A stretch of 40,419 bases of DNA, from the NCBI GenBank assembly GCA_004793585.1, contig SRZB01000032.1:1-40419 (forward strand), given 5' to 3'. This DNA is from Hominisplanchenecus murintestinalis (lineage in GTDB: Bacteria > Bacillota > Clostridia > Lachnospirales > Lachnospiraceae). This document shows, piece after piece, positions 40,208 through 40,419 of the stretch. The translations under genes and the position numbers were made by a program. A model generated the notes under the pieces. The model saw only the letters and a list, made by a program, of their open reading frames with translations, made no database searches and had not been told where the DNA came from. Each line of letters opens with the position of its first letter. The stretch's first letter is position 1.

Positions 40208-40419
40208 ATGTCTAACAAAGTTATTTTTAATGTTGATGAACTATTCATCTCTGTTGGTATTGACGTCGGTGCTGACTTCTCCTGGATGTCTATCGCACTC
40301 CCGAACCAGCAGTTTGTAGGAAAGCCTTATAAAATCCTGCATAACAGCATGGATTCCCTTACAGCCGCTGTTTCTAAAATAAAAGAAGCAGAAGAGCTGT
40401 ATTCTTTGGAAAGTCGCAT
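40208..40419 (+). CDS. IS110-family DEDD transposase, 5' part
   Basis: The visible 70 codons read MSNKVIFNVDELFISVGIDV, then GADFSWMSIALPNQ and onward. GIDVGADFSWMSI matches the first RuvC-like acidic site of IS110 recombinases (DEDD type). AAAGGAG lies before the ATG. The gene leaves the window, so the remaining acidic residues and the C-terminal Ser domain cannot be checked. Confidence 0.8.
   Translation, partial: MSNKVIFNVDELFISVGIDVGADFSWMSIALPNQQFVGKPYKILHNSMDSLTAAVSKIKEAEELYSLESR

Overview
The window looks like accessory DNA from a gut-type Clostridia chromosome, most likely Lachnospiraceae. The reasons are strong GGAGG ribosome sites, Clostridia-type phage proteins (DUF2800, DUF2815, DUF4314, DUF1492), and two fragments of the C-terminal extension that many Clostridia carry on the 23S rRNA methyltransferase RlmD. 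The genus is inference. Base composition is mosaic: the left 5 kb is AT-rich, the prophage half is clearly richer in GC. I see no rRNA, tRNA or CRISPR array.

Region 1 (1-5905, minus strand) is a patchwork. It holds a DUF262 gene cut off before its expected DUF1524 half, then an AAA+ ATPase/subtilase pair of the IetAS defence type. The pair is bracketed by two nearly identical rlmD 3'-end fragments in direct orientation. Degenerate DNA follows.

Region 2 (5906-21939, minus strand) is a long defence operon running right to left from one good promoter near 22087-22115. In transcription order it holds a three-gene ABC-3C set (effector-type CTD protein, middle component, zinc-hook ATPase), a small HTH regulator, hsdM, a PIN-like nuclease gene, hsdS, a tyrosine recombinase, a half hsdS, a silent inverted hsdS half, hsdR, a complete DUF262-DUF1524-DUF5655 nuclease and a RhuM-family gene. 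The hsdS genes are the centre of interest. Four copies of a 14-bp core in alternating orientation encode the peptide INKNL (LNKNL at one copy) and sit at the hinge of each hsdS half, around the recombinase gene. Inversion at these sites should reassort two N-terminal and two C-terminal target-recognition domains and so switch DNA specificity. The PIN-like gene appears to have been inserted at the hsdM/hsdS joint, because a remnant of a second hsdM 3' end survives just upstream of hsdS.

Region 3 (about 22190-39166, plus strand) is the early and packaging part of a tailed-phage prophage: sigma-like factor, small proteins, DUF2800 nuclease, DUF2815 ssDNA-binding protein, family A DNA polymerase, DUF4406 protein, D5-type primase-helicase, VRR-NUC nuclease, SNF2 helicase, DUF1492 regulator, HNH endonuclease, probable cos region, TerS, DNA methyltransferase, several small genes and TerL. 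Noncoding DNA here is rich in structure: a hairpin hiding the ribosome site of the sigma-like gene, a duplicated promoter cassette, a leader that can fold as a three-way junction, a repeated 40-bp intergenic element and an inverted repeat after the primase gene.

Region 4 (39168-40419) follows TerL where a portal gene would be expected. It holds a terminator, a RelBE/DinJ-like toxin-antitoxin pair on the minus strand, and the left part of an IS110-family element whose transposase runs off the window and whose structured 5' noncoding DNA is a candidate bridge-RNA region.
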